A stretch of 64,000 bases of DNA, taken from contig MU277674.1 in assembly GCA_022385805.1 (NCBI GenBank), positions 435,251 through 499,250 of the forward strand. Direction: 5' to 3'. The notes beneath the pieces are model-generated. The model was not told the DNA's origin. It worked only from the letters and a program-made list of their open reading frames with translations, and did not search any database. How positions within the stretch are numbered: the stretch's first letter is position 1; each line of letters starts with the position of its first letter. This DNA comes from Pilatotrama ljubarskyi. Its lineage: Eukaryota > Basidiomycota > Agaricomycetes > Polyporales > Polyporaceae. Shown piece by piece: positions 25,642 through 37,626 of the stretch. A program made the position numbers and the translations under genes.

Positions 25642-26356
25642 CGTCGACAACGGCAAACCATTCACTCACGTGTGAGATGTATTTCACGGGCAGCCGACCA
25701 GGCCCTTAGTACTCAAGCTCACAGGGCGCAGCGAGCCGGTGCGGGGTAAGCGCCTAGCGCGCCCCGGACGACCCGGACTAGGAAGCTCACAGTCTCCAGG
25801 GAGTTTCGCCTTACAACCGCGCCATCCAGCAGGTCGGTGCTCGAATCTTGCGCTCGTTCAGGCAGTCGCGAAGTGACCATGCACACACAACGAGGCGGTT
25901 GCGATGCCCGAATTATACATTCGCAAAGAGAGAGATACGCAGCGAAGACGGGTCTATCGTACAAGTACACGTGCGCGGTATACCGGGGGTTCAAGTCCAT
26001 ATAGCTAACTGAGACTAGCCTACCGATGATTCCTGGGAGAGCCGGAGATGTGAAGAGGTGGGAGAGACGTGACACGCACATAGATAACATATGCGAATGT
26101 CTAATGCAAGCGATACGGAGAGCGGCGGACGTTAGAAGAGCAATGCGAGCGAGGAGGGTGGTGGGGTAGGGTGACCATGGCGATGGAGGTAATAGTGGGG
26201 GACATGAGGGAGGGGTGAGGAAGGCGAGACGTGAAGCAAGCATGACGACGACAATAGATTTCAACAAGCGCACCGGGGCGCGACCACCGAGTCCGTGTGC
26301 ACACAGGCCCTCGAGAACGCAGAAGAAGCGGAGGCGGAGAAGAGAGAGAGCGGCGA
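25642..26356. other. Intergenic, no gene seen
   Basis: Lies between the start of the membrane protein and the stop of the CSL factor, both minus strand. It holds the CSL 3' flank and the membrane-protein promoter. A weakly tRNA-like stretch at about 25730-25850 was examined and rejected. An AG-rich strip (26310-26350) lies just past the CSL stop. Confidence 0.5.
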
Positions 26357-29300
26357 TCAAGGGTAGTACACGTTCGACGGGAACACGACGCCGTCCGGGC
26401 GCACGAGGATGATCGGCCTGCGCTTCGTGCTGCCCGACTCTGGCGGGAGGCAGCCCAGCACCTCCGTGCACCGCACCTCGACGTACGGCGACGGCTCCGA
26501 GCCGAAGAACACCGTCACCGGGTCCGCCTTCGAGAAGTTCTCCCCGTACAGCGTCAGCATCTTCGACGCGTGCGGGTTCGGCTTCGCCAGCACCGCGCGC
26601 GACGACGCGCAGTTCGACTTTGGCGCCTCCGACGCGCGGTCCGGCGGCAGGTACTTGACCACCGCGGGGAACGGCGTCACCGGCTTCGAGGGGATCGGGA
26701 ACGACCCGCTCGGCGAGTTGGGGCTGTCGTACAGCACCGGCGGCACGTAGAAGTTGTACCGCACTTGGTCCGTGCCGACGATCGTCCACACGCTCGTCTC
26801 GCCGATGTCGACCTGCCAGAGCGCACCAGATGACGCGCCCGAGTCGCTACCCGAGCCGCGCCTGCCGCTCGACGAGCCCGCAGAGCCCGCCGACGTCGGG
26901 CGGCGGCGGCCCTTCTGCGAGACCGGCTTCGAGAGGCTGCTCCCGCTCGACGAGCCTGAGCCGCGCTTGCCCTTCTTGACGCGCCCGCCGTCGTTCGACG
27001 GGAACTCGGACGGGTCTGGGGACGTCGGCGCGCTGCTACCAGTCGCGCCCGCGCCAAAGTAGTCCGCGGTGCCCGTGCTCGACGTCGGCGTCGTCGCGGT
27101 CGGCGAGGGCGGCATCGCGCCGGGGGAGTCGCTCTCGCGCGACGGCGGCGGGTTACGCCACTGGCGGCCCTCAAGCGGGCGGAACGTGTTCACCTTCTCG
27201 CCTTGACACGAGAGGAACGCGCCGCTGATGCCGGTAGTACCCGGCTCGGGCGCGGCCTTGGCGGGGTCGTACACCTCGAACGCGATCTTGTGCAGCTGCG
27301 AGACGGGGTCGCCGCACACCTCGCCGGGCGAGCAATAGTGGTCCGCAATGCCCTTGGCGCCCTCCTGCAGGCCGCCGCCGACGACGGTCGTCTGATGGTC
27401 GACCTTGCGGATGATGAGCACGGGGCTGACGACGCCCGAGGTCAGACACTGAAGGACGACGGTCTGGTTGTAGTAGACCGGGATCTGGGAGCCGTTGTTC
27501 GTGAACGGGATCGCGTTCGGCGGTGGCGACGGGTACTCCGGCTGGGGCGGAGGAGGCGGAGGCGAGTCGACGCCTCCGGCGGGCTTATTGACGTCCACAA
27601 TGTACATGATGAAAGGATCTAGCGGCGGGACAGGTGTCAGCTTGAAACGCACGTCTGCCACAACAATGTTGCCTACCCCAGCTGGCCGTGCGCGCGATGA
27701 ACGACGGCGTTTGTGCGCGCGAGCGCTGGTCGAGCCCCATGAGCGGTGCTCCGTCCGAGCCCTTGAATGATGACCCGGAGCCAGAAACGCAGAGGTACTT
27801 TGTGGACACCGTCTGTGACCGCAGACGGTGGAACAGCGAGATGGTCGAGCCGTGATTGATACACACTGCGGTGGCCCCGCGGACGAGTCAGTACGTCTCT
27901 TCTCTGGTCCTCCACCGCCACCCCGCGTGATGCGGGGAAGCGGCGAGAAGGAGGGACACCGGGGGGCACTCACGCTCGAGGTTCTTTGCGCTCTGCCGCT
28001 TCTTGCTCGGCTTGCTGATGACCTTGATGGGGCGGCTTGGGAACGTGCCGATGACACGTTCTGGCTCGTCGTCGGACGAGGGCGCCATGATCTTGACGAG
28101 CGCCTCGACCTTTTTCTTCTTCTCGTCGACGTCCGAGATGAAGAGCTGCTTGCCGACGCAGCGGCCGATGTACGTGGTCCCGGTCGGAGGGTCGCTTACG
28201 TCGAACGCCTTGCCGGTCGCGCTCGTCCACTCGATCGAGCCCTCCTGTGGCGCCGGCTCGCCCGAGATGGAAACGACGACGCGCGGCGGGCAGAGCTTGG
28301 GCTCCTCGCCCCGACGCGTGACGTCCGACCACCACGAGTTCCCAATCATGATCGCAGTCGGCGGCGGACAGAGGAAGCTGGCGCAATCACGCAAATATGT
28401 CAGTCCCTCGGCGTCCTCGGCAAGAAGGCGCAATAGAGCGCAACCCTAACGCACCGCTTTTCCGTCCCGTAGGACTTTTGCGCGACCTTGCTGGACATGA
28501 CAATCACGGTGCGCTCGCCGAACGCGAGCCGGTTCGGCGTCCGCACGTACTGGTCGAGGTAGGGGCTGTGCGAGGGCGAACATCCGCTCAACAGGCGCAC
28601 GCTGTCAGATAGCGGTCAGAACGTACCGAATGAAGGTCTGGAGATCGGTCGCAGCGCCGGCGCCGCCCAGGCGCACGCGCGATATGGGGTCGTCGAGGCC
28701 GGGCATCCGCAACTGGAAGTCGCCGTGCGGGCTGGGCGCCATAAACGAGGGCATGTCGTCGTAGTGCATCGCGTGCGGGTTGACGCCCCGCATAATGTCC
28801 TGGTTGTGATTTTGCTGGAGGTGGGACGGGAGCGAGAGTGGCGGGATGACGGAGGGCGGGTAGCGTGCGTCCTGCTGCATGCGCCCGAGACCGCGATCCT
28901 GGAAGGGTGGGAGGGTAGAGGAACCAAAGCCGAGACCAAGGCCGGAGTTGACGTTGATGCCCCCGTACCCGTCGTCGTTGTAGTCGTTGTAGTTTCCGCC
29001 GGTGCTGAGGTTAGACATGCGGCGATCGAGGCCGTCGGAGTAGCCGTGGTTAGAATGGAAGTCCTTGGGCTGGCCGTTGTTGAACGGGAACGCGGACTGC
29101 TGCTGGAGTGATCCGACGGAGTCGTTGGGCGTGAGCGGGGAGGGCTTTCCGCTGCTGTAGGAGGAGGGGAGGCCGCCCATGAGATCGTAGGGGTTGGGAC
29201 TGGGGTTGTGGAACTGGGGGAGGGGGTCGGAGAAGGGGCTCTGGGTATACATGGAGTCGACGCCGAGGCCGTAGGAGGAGGACATGGAGGAGGAGGAGTT

Positions 29301-29540
29301 GGCGCCGCGGAAGCGCTGGTTTGATTGGGAGGAGAAGATGTCGTAGCTGTTGTGATCGGAGACGTCCATGGGGTCTGAGCGGTCGAGGACATGGCCGTTC
29401 ATCTGGTGATGCGAGGACTGGTGCTGGTGTGAGGGCGCGGAGGCGATGTCGGTGCCATTTGGGAGGGAACCGTATGGGTGATCGAGGTCGTTCTGGGGGT
29501 AGAGGGGGTGCTGGGAGGAGGGGGGGAAGTCGAGGGACAT
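26357..29540 (-). CDS. CSL-family (CBF1/Su(H)/LAG-1) transcription factor
   Basis: Five exons (29540-28627, 28565-28455, 28377-27974, 27865-27677, 27618-26357) sum to 2880 nt, 959 residues. The first about 290 residues are a disordered Ser/Asn/Gln/Pro-rich tail. The DNA-binding core follows: a Rel-like domain with the near-invariant KVAQKSYGTEKR and FLCPPPTAI, then a beta-trefoil domain with FISDVDEKKKKVE and LFHRLRSQTVSTKYLCV. It ends with an IPT/TIG domain (WTIVGTDQVRYNFYVPP to MLTLYGENFSKADPVTVFFG). Fungal inserts are a proline run (SPPPPPPQPEYPSPPP) and a Ser/Gly/Arg-rich insert of about 150 residues before the IPT part. CSL proteins bind GTGRGAA-type sites. Fungi have no Notch; the fission yeast members Cbf11/Cbf12 control adhesion, lipid genes and cell division. 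A 99-bp intron in the 5' UTR (29683-29585) is likely. Confidence 0.93.
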
Positions 29541-32500
29541 GCTCCTGTCGCGCGAGCGGTGGAGGGAGGCGGACTTGAGGATGTCTGTGCAGAGCGGTCA
29601 GCGACAGGGCAGCGGAGGCGGAGGCGGAGAGGGACGAGTGGAGGAGTCGAGACGGGCAGCAGACGCGATCAGCCATTACATACCAAATTCTGATCGGCGT
29701 TCGGTGCTTGCCGAAAGCGGCAGCCAGGCAGCTTGCGCCATAGTAGCACTACTTATGCGTTGTATTCAGATCTTGTATTCAGACAACTAGGCGCAGTCGT
29801 CCCGAGTATTCTCCTGCCCCGCCCTCTTCAGCATCCTCTTCCATCCGCGCCCATTAATCACACTCACCCAATCGCACACAGGCAGTCGCAGCCTGATCAG
29901 TACCGTCTGATCTTCGCGTCTCCTCTTCTGCGGAGGGCGGCGCACGAAGTCGTCCCTACTGTGGGCGCGCAGGTGGGTAGCGAGGCAGGTAGGCAGCAGC
30001 GGCAGCACCAGGATACGTTCCGGAGCTGGCGGCAGGACGAGGACAGAGTCGGACGAGCAGCCGCCCCGCCCGGGCTGGCGTGGATTTATACGTTCCCGCG
30101 CAGCGAGCCGTTGATGGCTTACCCTATCTTCTCGACGCTCGCAAGGAACACGTTTCGACGAATCGAGCAGACGAACGAGCGAGGCTTCTTTGGGTTCAGT
30201 GTCCGACATATTACGCCTTCCGCTCCTGCGACGGACTGCCCACATCAATCATCCCTGTCACCCACCGTCGATTCCATCTCACCCCTCATCTCCCCCTCCT
30301 CCCCTCCCACACTCCCGAATCTCAACAGATCTCCCTCCGTGGGTTTTTTTCTCTCTGTCCATCCCTCCGCTCGTGGCGACTTCCAGACCGTGGAATCCTC
30401 TCCGCCGCGCTTTCTCTCGACCCCTCCGTCCCGATTCTGTCGCCGTGCCTCCCGATTGGCCCTCCACTTTGATTGACCGTCCTCCCCCTCCTGCAACCAC
30501 CGGCACCGCTGACGTTATCCCCTCCCGGCGGACGATTCAATTCACTTGTCTCCTTTGGGCTCCTCTGCTCCTCACGATCTCAGCATTTCTCCATCTCCCC
30601 CGCCGGGGTCCCTTCCCGACGACGACGCGAGACGGCAACCCCGGTTATTCAGATTAATTGTGCGATTCTGCACCGCTCGCCCTGCCGGCATCCTCGCCGC
30701 TCACCTCACCACGCCTGCACCGCACCGCCGCCTTCGCCTCGCCAACCTGCGCACACGAATCACCACCTATCTTAGGGCTGCCCCTCGCCTGTCTCCATCT
30801 GCCGAGGCTCGACTACTCCGACGACGAGCCCCAGCTCGAGAGCTTGATCACCGCACGCACGCAGTCGCCCACCGCCCGGTCGAGGTCCTCTCTCCACAGC
30901 CTCGTCAACAACTCCCGCAATCCACTCTTCGGCAGAACACCCCTTCGTCTAATACGTTCTGCCACATGCACCGACAGATAGACAGACATACAGACAGCGC
31001 TCGTGCGCACGCGCGAACGCACGCACGCTTCAGCGGTGCCTCTACGCCCTTGCAATGGCAATGGCACGAATGATGATCGACGACAGCCCATTTCTTGCAC
31101 TATCTGCCCCCGTAAAATGGCTCCCGCCGGATCCTCTCGTCACATGCGCCGCCTTCAAACAAGCCTTGTTTTCTTCGAGTTCCGTACAGCGCTCCTGATG
31201 CCCCCCGCAGAAGCCCTCCCAGGCTTCGAGACGGGGGCGGCCGGATGCCCGCGCAGCAGAGTTCGGGCCATCGGTGTCTATCGCCCATATGGCGCATTGG
31301 CTTCGGGCCCTCCGGCTTCTATACCACCCGCTTCTCCCTCCTGCCCTGCTGCGGAGATGAGTAATGACAACAGCACTCGTTCTGAACGCTACGTGCTCTA
31401 CAGATCTGGGGGCAGACGCGGACGACGACTCGACATATCGCCCGCGTCTACCCACGTCGAGCAACGGTACGATCATCCTCGCCTGCCGTTCTAACGCAGC
31501 GCGCGACAGACGTAAACTGGCAGGCAGGCGCCCCTCACCGCATGCTGCGAGACAGAGTTCAGTCTCCGAGGGAGAACCCATCTCGAACCGCTGCTGTGCA
31601 GGGCGCAGACGAAGCCCCCGAGGAGGCAGTAGACCGAGCTGCAGGCGCAGGCGGCAGTCAGTCGCATTGTACAATAGTCTCTCTCGCGAAACAAGCACCC
31701 GCCAGAATGACGAGCACCTCCCGCATTCAGTCGCAAGGCGGCCGGCGCAATGTTCAGAGCCAGCCGACAGCACCCGCCTCACGCTCTGCGTATGCATGAC
31801 CCGGCTCCGAGCTTCCTGGGGAGGAGGAGAGAGCGTGAGCGTCCCACTCCGCCAATGGGACCGCACGCGGGCCATTGGTCCGCTGCCGTCCCTGGCGAAT
31901 GGCGGGGGGCCGATTTCGCTGCCCACGCTAGAGGCCCCGCGCCGTATGCCCCCAGGCGAGCGAAGGCTGCGAGTGGCTGGAGAGCGGGGCTTCTCCCCGC
32001 TTCGCGGTGCCTCGCGCAAGAAGATCCCGATAGGCTATTGCGCGACCGCCGCTGTGGCGGACACGGGCCAGCAGAGAGCGGAGAGGCCGAGGGAACGCGG
32101 AAGGTGCTTTTGAGCACGGCCGTGTCTATCAGCGCGGCCCACCCGATCGGTAACGGGAGGCTTTCATAGATCGCCCCCCCCAACGCTGCGAGCTCGAGCT
32201 CCCTCGCCGCTCGAGGCCCACATGTGCCCCCGCGACGCCTTGAGAAAAATCGCTCGGGGCGGAGGTTGCGGCTCGAGATAGGTTATGGTGGGTACGTCGA
32301 CTTCCCGGAGGGCTCCCCACTATCTGCACACGCCTGCCTGTGCCGCTATCGCGTCGGATGGCGCGTCGTGCTCTCCAAGGGCGCCGCACGAGTCGTCTGA
32401 GTGATACGTGCTCGGGAGGCGCCCGCGAGCTTGATCAGGCCGCAGGGGTCTGCAGCCGTCAGGTCAGCGCGATTTGTACGCGCATTTGCTTCCGCGACCC

Positions 32501-35500
32501 TCTGCATCCTGCAGCTGGGGTCCAGCGAGTCGGCTATCGCGGAAGAATCTGATATGCCCGATCAGGCAGGACGCAGGCAGGTCCCATCAGCTCGCGGCGT
32601 CTGCCGACGGGGGACTTGGAGGGGCAGCGTCGCCCGTGCCATGGCCACGGGCCCGCGCGCGCCCGTCCCGCTGCGTCGTTCCGCATACATGCACAGCTGC
32701 TGCTGCTGCTGCTGCCAACCTTGCTCGAGCTCGAGGGCTCGAGTGGGGAAGGCTTCCGCACCCAGGGGCACGGGCTCGAGCCTCTGCTCCCAGGCTGGCT
32801 TCGACGGCTGCCGGGGCGTGCTATGACGCCAGTGCGTGTCCATGTCAGGCGCGACGTCGCGCGGCCATTCAGTCCGCAAAGCCTCCTCTGCTCAAGTGAT
32901 TCGCCCCAGAGCGCGCAGGGCGAGCGTCCGCCCTTCTGCCGAGCTCGGCTCGCGCGTGCCAAGCCCAGTCCGTAAATGAACCGCGGGCGCCCGCAGTGCG
33001 CCGCCCAGGCACGCGTGTTAGCTAGCCTCTGTGCCTTTGAGCCTCTGAGCCTCCGACGGGTCTGCGCGCAGACTGGCTGAGCAGCTGCACTGCGCGCAGA
33101 CTCCCGGACAGGGCTGATGCAGATGTCGGAACGCGTACGTAACGCGCAGTCGAGGGCGGGTGATGGGCTGTCGCATTTGGAGTCCGTCGGGGGTCGCTAA
33201 ACGCTTCTGTGCGCGCACGGTGATGAACAGCGGCCATTATCTAGCCATGCTTGTGCTTGCTCGGGCCGGAGGCCTGCGTAATGACTGGGTGTCTGACAGA
33301 TGGTCAATGGAGACTAGACATGTTCGACAGGTTCTTAGTCTGAGTGAGCAATGATGAACACACCACCACTGTTTTGCAGACAAAACATACAGCCCCCGGA
33401 GTGCCTACACTTTGAAGGCCGGTTGTGCGCAACATGTACCACTCCAGGTACCGCCGACTGTATAGGTCGGCGCGATTGACCACATATCGCGCAGCGAAGA
33501 GAACTCCGTCCGACCGCAGGTGAGCGATACTCGGCCTTCCGGAAGACGGAAGCAGCACCAGCGACTTCTGCCGCCCTGAAGAGCACCAGTCAGGAAGGTG
33601 CTTAGTGTGCGCTCCGCTGCGTTCGCCAATGACCGCCGATGCGGGTTGCGTAGGCCGCCGTTCAGCATTGCCATCGCCAACCGCGCCGACTAGGCCGTAA
33701 GCGTACGCTGCGCAGTCGGACAAGACAAAGTCCATATCAAAGGCGGCGCACCGGATGTGCGCGACAACACAATAGGTAACAGGCGGAGCCCGACCCGGAT
33801 GGGCGAAGCTTCCTGCGGCGTTACGCATCAGATGATGGGCATGGACCTGTCTGCGCCCTGACAATGTCATCGCGCCCCAAGGTGCCGAGGACATGGTACA
33901 TCTCGTGGGGCACATCTCGTTGGACCTCCGCGCATTCGTTCTGCTGGAGCACTGGGCAACGTCGGCGGAGTCATCGCGAAAGGCACGCAAATGCAGTGAA
34001 TTCGACACGTTAGATGGCCGTATGAAAAGCTCCGAGTCAGGGAGAGATTCGGAGATACCAAGCTGCATGTGCTCGGACGCCACATTGATGACTGGTAAGG
34101 AGAGACGTCAGTAGTCGAGGAGTTAAAGAGATGGATGGAGAATAGTTAACCCTAGACTAACGAGAAACGGACGATCATGAACGCCCTGTAAGATGGCAGA
34201 CAGACTGAACGCCGATCATACAGTGTTGCCAGCGTTGCGACGAGAGGTCCGAGATCAAGGCCTCCGAACGTCTAGACGTCGCGGCAAGCATACAGAGGAC
34301 GCGCAGAAGATGCCGGAGTCCAACAGGTTGCGGATGTACGTCACGATGAGTCACGGAAGCCCAGAGCGAATCCTAGGACGACATCCTGGCATCGGCAACG
34401 CCCGGAATGAGAGCCTCGTGGATAGCTAGCACAACAGCAGGGCGCCGGAGAAGGATAGAAGCAGCGGGAAGCCCGTCGCGAGGCAAAAGGGCGAATTCGG
34501 AGAGGTGGAGGGAGTGCGCCCATAGGGTACCCGCGGCGTTCTGGAGGTCACCATTGAGCACGGTACCGACCTGGATGCTCCTTATCGCCGCGGGTGAACG
34601 CCAGGGGGCGGCCAGAAGGAAATGGACCTCGTACCACGAACAGCTCACGCCGCTGGTCATGCTTGCTGAGGACCCTCACCCCGATCACCGGAACATCGGA
34701 ATGGACATTCTGCTACCAACTAGACCACAGCAGCACGGCTGCCTGCACTGCGCTAGATGATTGGTAAACAGAGAGCCTAACGGGGAGCGGCGGAACCTCC
34801 GTTCGTCTTGGAGATGTGAATGCGGAGATTGGATTGGAGAGTCGGTCATCTATGCGTTAACCGACACGCAGTAATGCGCGAGCAGGCTCAGAATCGCTGT
34901 TGATATGCGCTGCAGCTTGACAGCAACTGAGCTGCCAGGTCAAACAAACGTTATCCCTGTACAGAGCTACGGCATATAAGGCATTCCTCGCCGCACCGTG
35001 ACCTAGCAACCACTGTCAATATATGCGCTGTTTGAGCTACTTTGGCCGGTGCGGTACTGCGGGATGCCGCGGGACTCGGCCTTGCGAAAGCGCGTGCTGG
35101 GGCATATCGGCCGCGACGCAAAGGGTCGGACGGGCTTTTACGCTTTTACGGCAAAGTCGCCGTCGGAGAGATGTCAAGCAAAAGCATCCAGGGCCACGCA
35201 TGACTGTGGTTGTTTATGGATGCCTTCCGACCGAGACTTCAGCCCGGTGACCGCTCGAAGACACTCGAGCATACCACCATCTGCATTATGCAGCCGCAAC
35301 ATCCTCGAGGTCCTCAGACGGCGTTGAAATGCGTCATGGGTAGCAAAACATACCTGACAGTGCAGGCTTACGCCAACGGGGCCGACGCCGAGCGCACCGG
35401 ACTGTTCGGAAATCCTGCGCTGCCACTGGCAGTCCATCTCAAGGACAGCGCCATGTAAATGTGCAAAGTTCAAACCAATCTAAACGATGTCGATCGTGCT

Positions 35501-35961
35501 GAAGGGTTTCATGAAGAGGAGTAGAGAGGTAGACGGCTACATCGTAGATGCGAGTGTATGAGGAGAGCGCCAGGGGCGGCCCAGAGTTTAGAGTTGTAGT
35601 CTACAGTAAGTTAGTAGAGTTGTATCCACAAGCGCCCATAATCAAGCCCACGTGGCTGCCGAATGTGGCTCGGCGCGACGGCCGCGTTGAGAGCAGCAGC
35701 ACGGCGAGTCGGCGACGGTGGCAAGTCGCCTTCTCCCTCCCGCCCATCATCTCTAACGACGACGACGTACCGAGCGGCGACGTCGAGTCTTGCATGGGCG
35801 CCGAATCTTCAGCTCAATTCTCCACACTGCGCATCTCGCTGGCGATCTCTTATCTGGTCTCTTGAACATACCCAGGGAATCTCCGAGCACCCACTCTCCC
35901 TTGCAGGAACCCCTTGTTGGCCTCCTGCTCAAACACAAGCTAGGGAGGCCTCTGTGAAACG
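29541..35961. other. Long interval without a supported gene
   Basis: About 6.4 kb. The left part holds the CSL 5' leader with a probable UTR intron and a pyrimidine-rich promoter stretch (about 30240-30480). From about 30.5 to 33 kb the DNA is GC-rich and has long overlapping open frames on both strands (for example 31042-32019 minus and 31364-32113 plus) that show Arg/Ser/Pro bias and no domain. From 33.3 to 35.5 kb several minus-strand frames of 80-260 codons lack recognisable features. I cannot support any as a gene. Confidence 0.45.
32696..32715 (+). repeat. GCT trinucleotide microsatellite
   Basis: Six GCT units plus a partial seventh, followed within 20 bp by overlapping CTCGAG/GAGCTC palindromes. 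It is non-coding as far as I can tell. Confidence 0.7.
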
Positions 35962-37626
35962 ATGTCTACCGCGTCATACAGACTAGAAGCGCCCCGCCCG
36001 CGCCCCCCGCCTTTACCCATCAGGACGCACGACTTGCCCGTCAGGGACTCTCCGCTGCGAGGCAAAAAAGATGCTACAGAAACACTGCTCTATGACCTAC
36101 CGTCGCCCACACCTACCTCCCCTACAAGGCTGCACTCGCCAACTCGAGTGACGTCTCCTACCTCTCCTACCAGCCCGCGCTTAAGGGACGCACGAGGCAG
36201 ACGGATGACACCACCACCCCCATCGAGACCCTCGAAAGCGAATCGTTCTGTGACCCCATCGCGTCCAATGCGCAGTGAATTAGAACAATTCGCAGAACAC
36301 TGCCGCGCGTGGTGAGGAGTTTCGCATCTCAAATGTCACCTTAGACGATAGCTTAATCTCCTGTCGCAGGTACTATCAGCAGGATGACGACGCTGGCAGG
36401 CAGATGACACAAACTCTCGCTACCCTTCCTCCCTCTCAACGAGCCCCTTTCGCTCGGCTGCAAGCTTCTATCCGTTCCGCCTACCATGCAAGCATAAACG
36501 CGCGAAGGGATGCAGAATTCAAGGCGCACCTAAGCGCCACGAAGCCAGGTGGCTCTCTGATGCCTCATTCTCGCGCAGACCCCAGAGGGCCGCTTGCAAA
36601 GAAGGAGCGCTATGACCGTCTCGACCGCTTCATCAGAACGTGGTGCACGATGGGGATGCCAGGGACGAAGCCCTTCTTCCAGGGACTCTGGGCGGTCATG
36701 AGGCTGCAAGTAATCCCCCAGGACCTCGGCGGAGCGGGTCCGTTCAGAATAGAGTGGGAAATCGACGATGCTGTCTTCAAGGAATCAGGGTAAGCGCGCC
36801 TCGCTCTATCACCGCCGTTTGGCTTCATTGATCACTCTTCGGCAATGTCCGCGTCTGCAGCGGTAAAGAGTTCATGCTCGAAGCAATCGACGTGCTCAAA
36901 GGGGTATGTCATAGTACGGAACAGGCGTGCACCGAGTCAACTGACCGATTGCTGCAGGTCCTTGCATTTGAAGAGACGACATCTCTCAGCCGTTCCCCCT
37001 CGACCAATAGCTCCGTTCAATACAATGCGTTCGCCCCGCTGTCACCCATACACTCTCGGTCACAGTCGCAACCTCTTCCTTCTGAGAGCGCAGCACCTAC
37101 ATCTGCCAAGAAGACCCCACCGATCTCCTCGAGGACCCAGACCAAGCGCCCTCGCGCCCCTAGCGATCCTTTTATGGACACACCTGCGCTCTCCACATCC
37201 TGCTCATCTGCCAACACTGGACTTTCAACGGCAAGCTCGTCGGCAGCAGATGAGCCCATCACCCCCAGGACACCAAATGCAGAACTCGACGATCTGTTCA
37301 TGCGGGCGCCTCCAGGCCGTGACTTCTGCGAGTCTGATGGGTACATGCGAACATGGACGGCGCCGGACCTTCCCAACCCCGAATTCTTGACCCTCCTCAC
37401 GCTTTTCCCGCCATTCATCACGCGAAATACGCTCCCGCGCTTCCCCGTGACGCGTCTAGCCGACCGGCCCGTCGACATCGAGGAAGGCGAGGTGATGGAT
37501 GGGGAGCGCAAGGTAATCAAGGTCGGGACCGGAACCATGTGGCTGGGTACGAAACGTCGCGCCGATGGTTGGCAGGGTGGGTGGTGGACACGGTTCAAAC
37601 TTTGGTTGGCCCGGGTGTTCTGCTAG
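35962..37626 (+). CDS. Uncharacterised fungal protein
   Basis: Four exons (35962-36311, 36370-36789, 36861-36903, 36958-37626) sum to 1482 nt, 493 residues, with clean GT-AG sites and phases. The N-terminal 115 residues are Pro/Ser/Thr-rich with repeated SPT and TSP motifs (possible proline-directed kinase sites). Residues about 100-260 look folded: ELEQFAEHCRAWYY, FARLQASIRSAYHASI, RLDRFIRTWCTMGMPGTKPF, and FRIEWEIDDAVFKES. A disordered Ser-rich linker follows. The C-terminal 110 residues are again ordered (SDGYMRTWTAPDLPNPE, LLTLFPPFITRNTLPRFP) and end in a Trp-rich amphipathic stretch (WWTRFKLWLARVF). No signal peptide is seen. I do not recognise a named family. The exon structure and codon use argue it is real. 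Confidence 0.7.

Noticed and set aside
25730..25850. tRNA-like stretch on the minus strand (TGGCGCGGTTGTAAGGCG, later GTCCGGGTCGTCC)
   Set aside because: It resembles an A box followed by a weak T arm, but the anticodon stem does not close and the B box lacks GGTTCGA.
26357..28057. Reading the CSL 3' frame as one 566-codon protein from 28057
   Set aside because: The first part of that frame runs through an intron (27676-27619) and antisense-like sequence. Spliced exons give the conserved CSL chain instead.
31042..32113. Overlapping 325-codon (minus) and 249-codon (plus) frames
   Set aside because: GC-rich DNA has few stop codons by chance. Both encode Arg/Ser-rich sequence with no recognisable fold, and they overlap each other.
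34145..34165. Single AACCCTA telomere-like word
   Set aside because: Only one copy, with no tandem array, so chance is sufficient.
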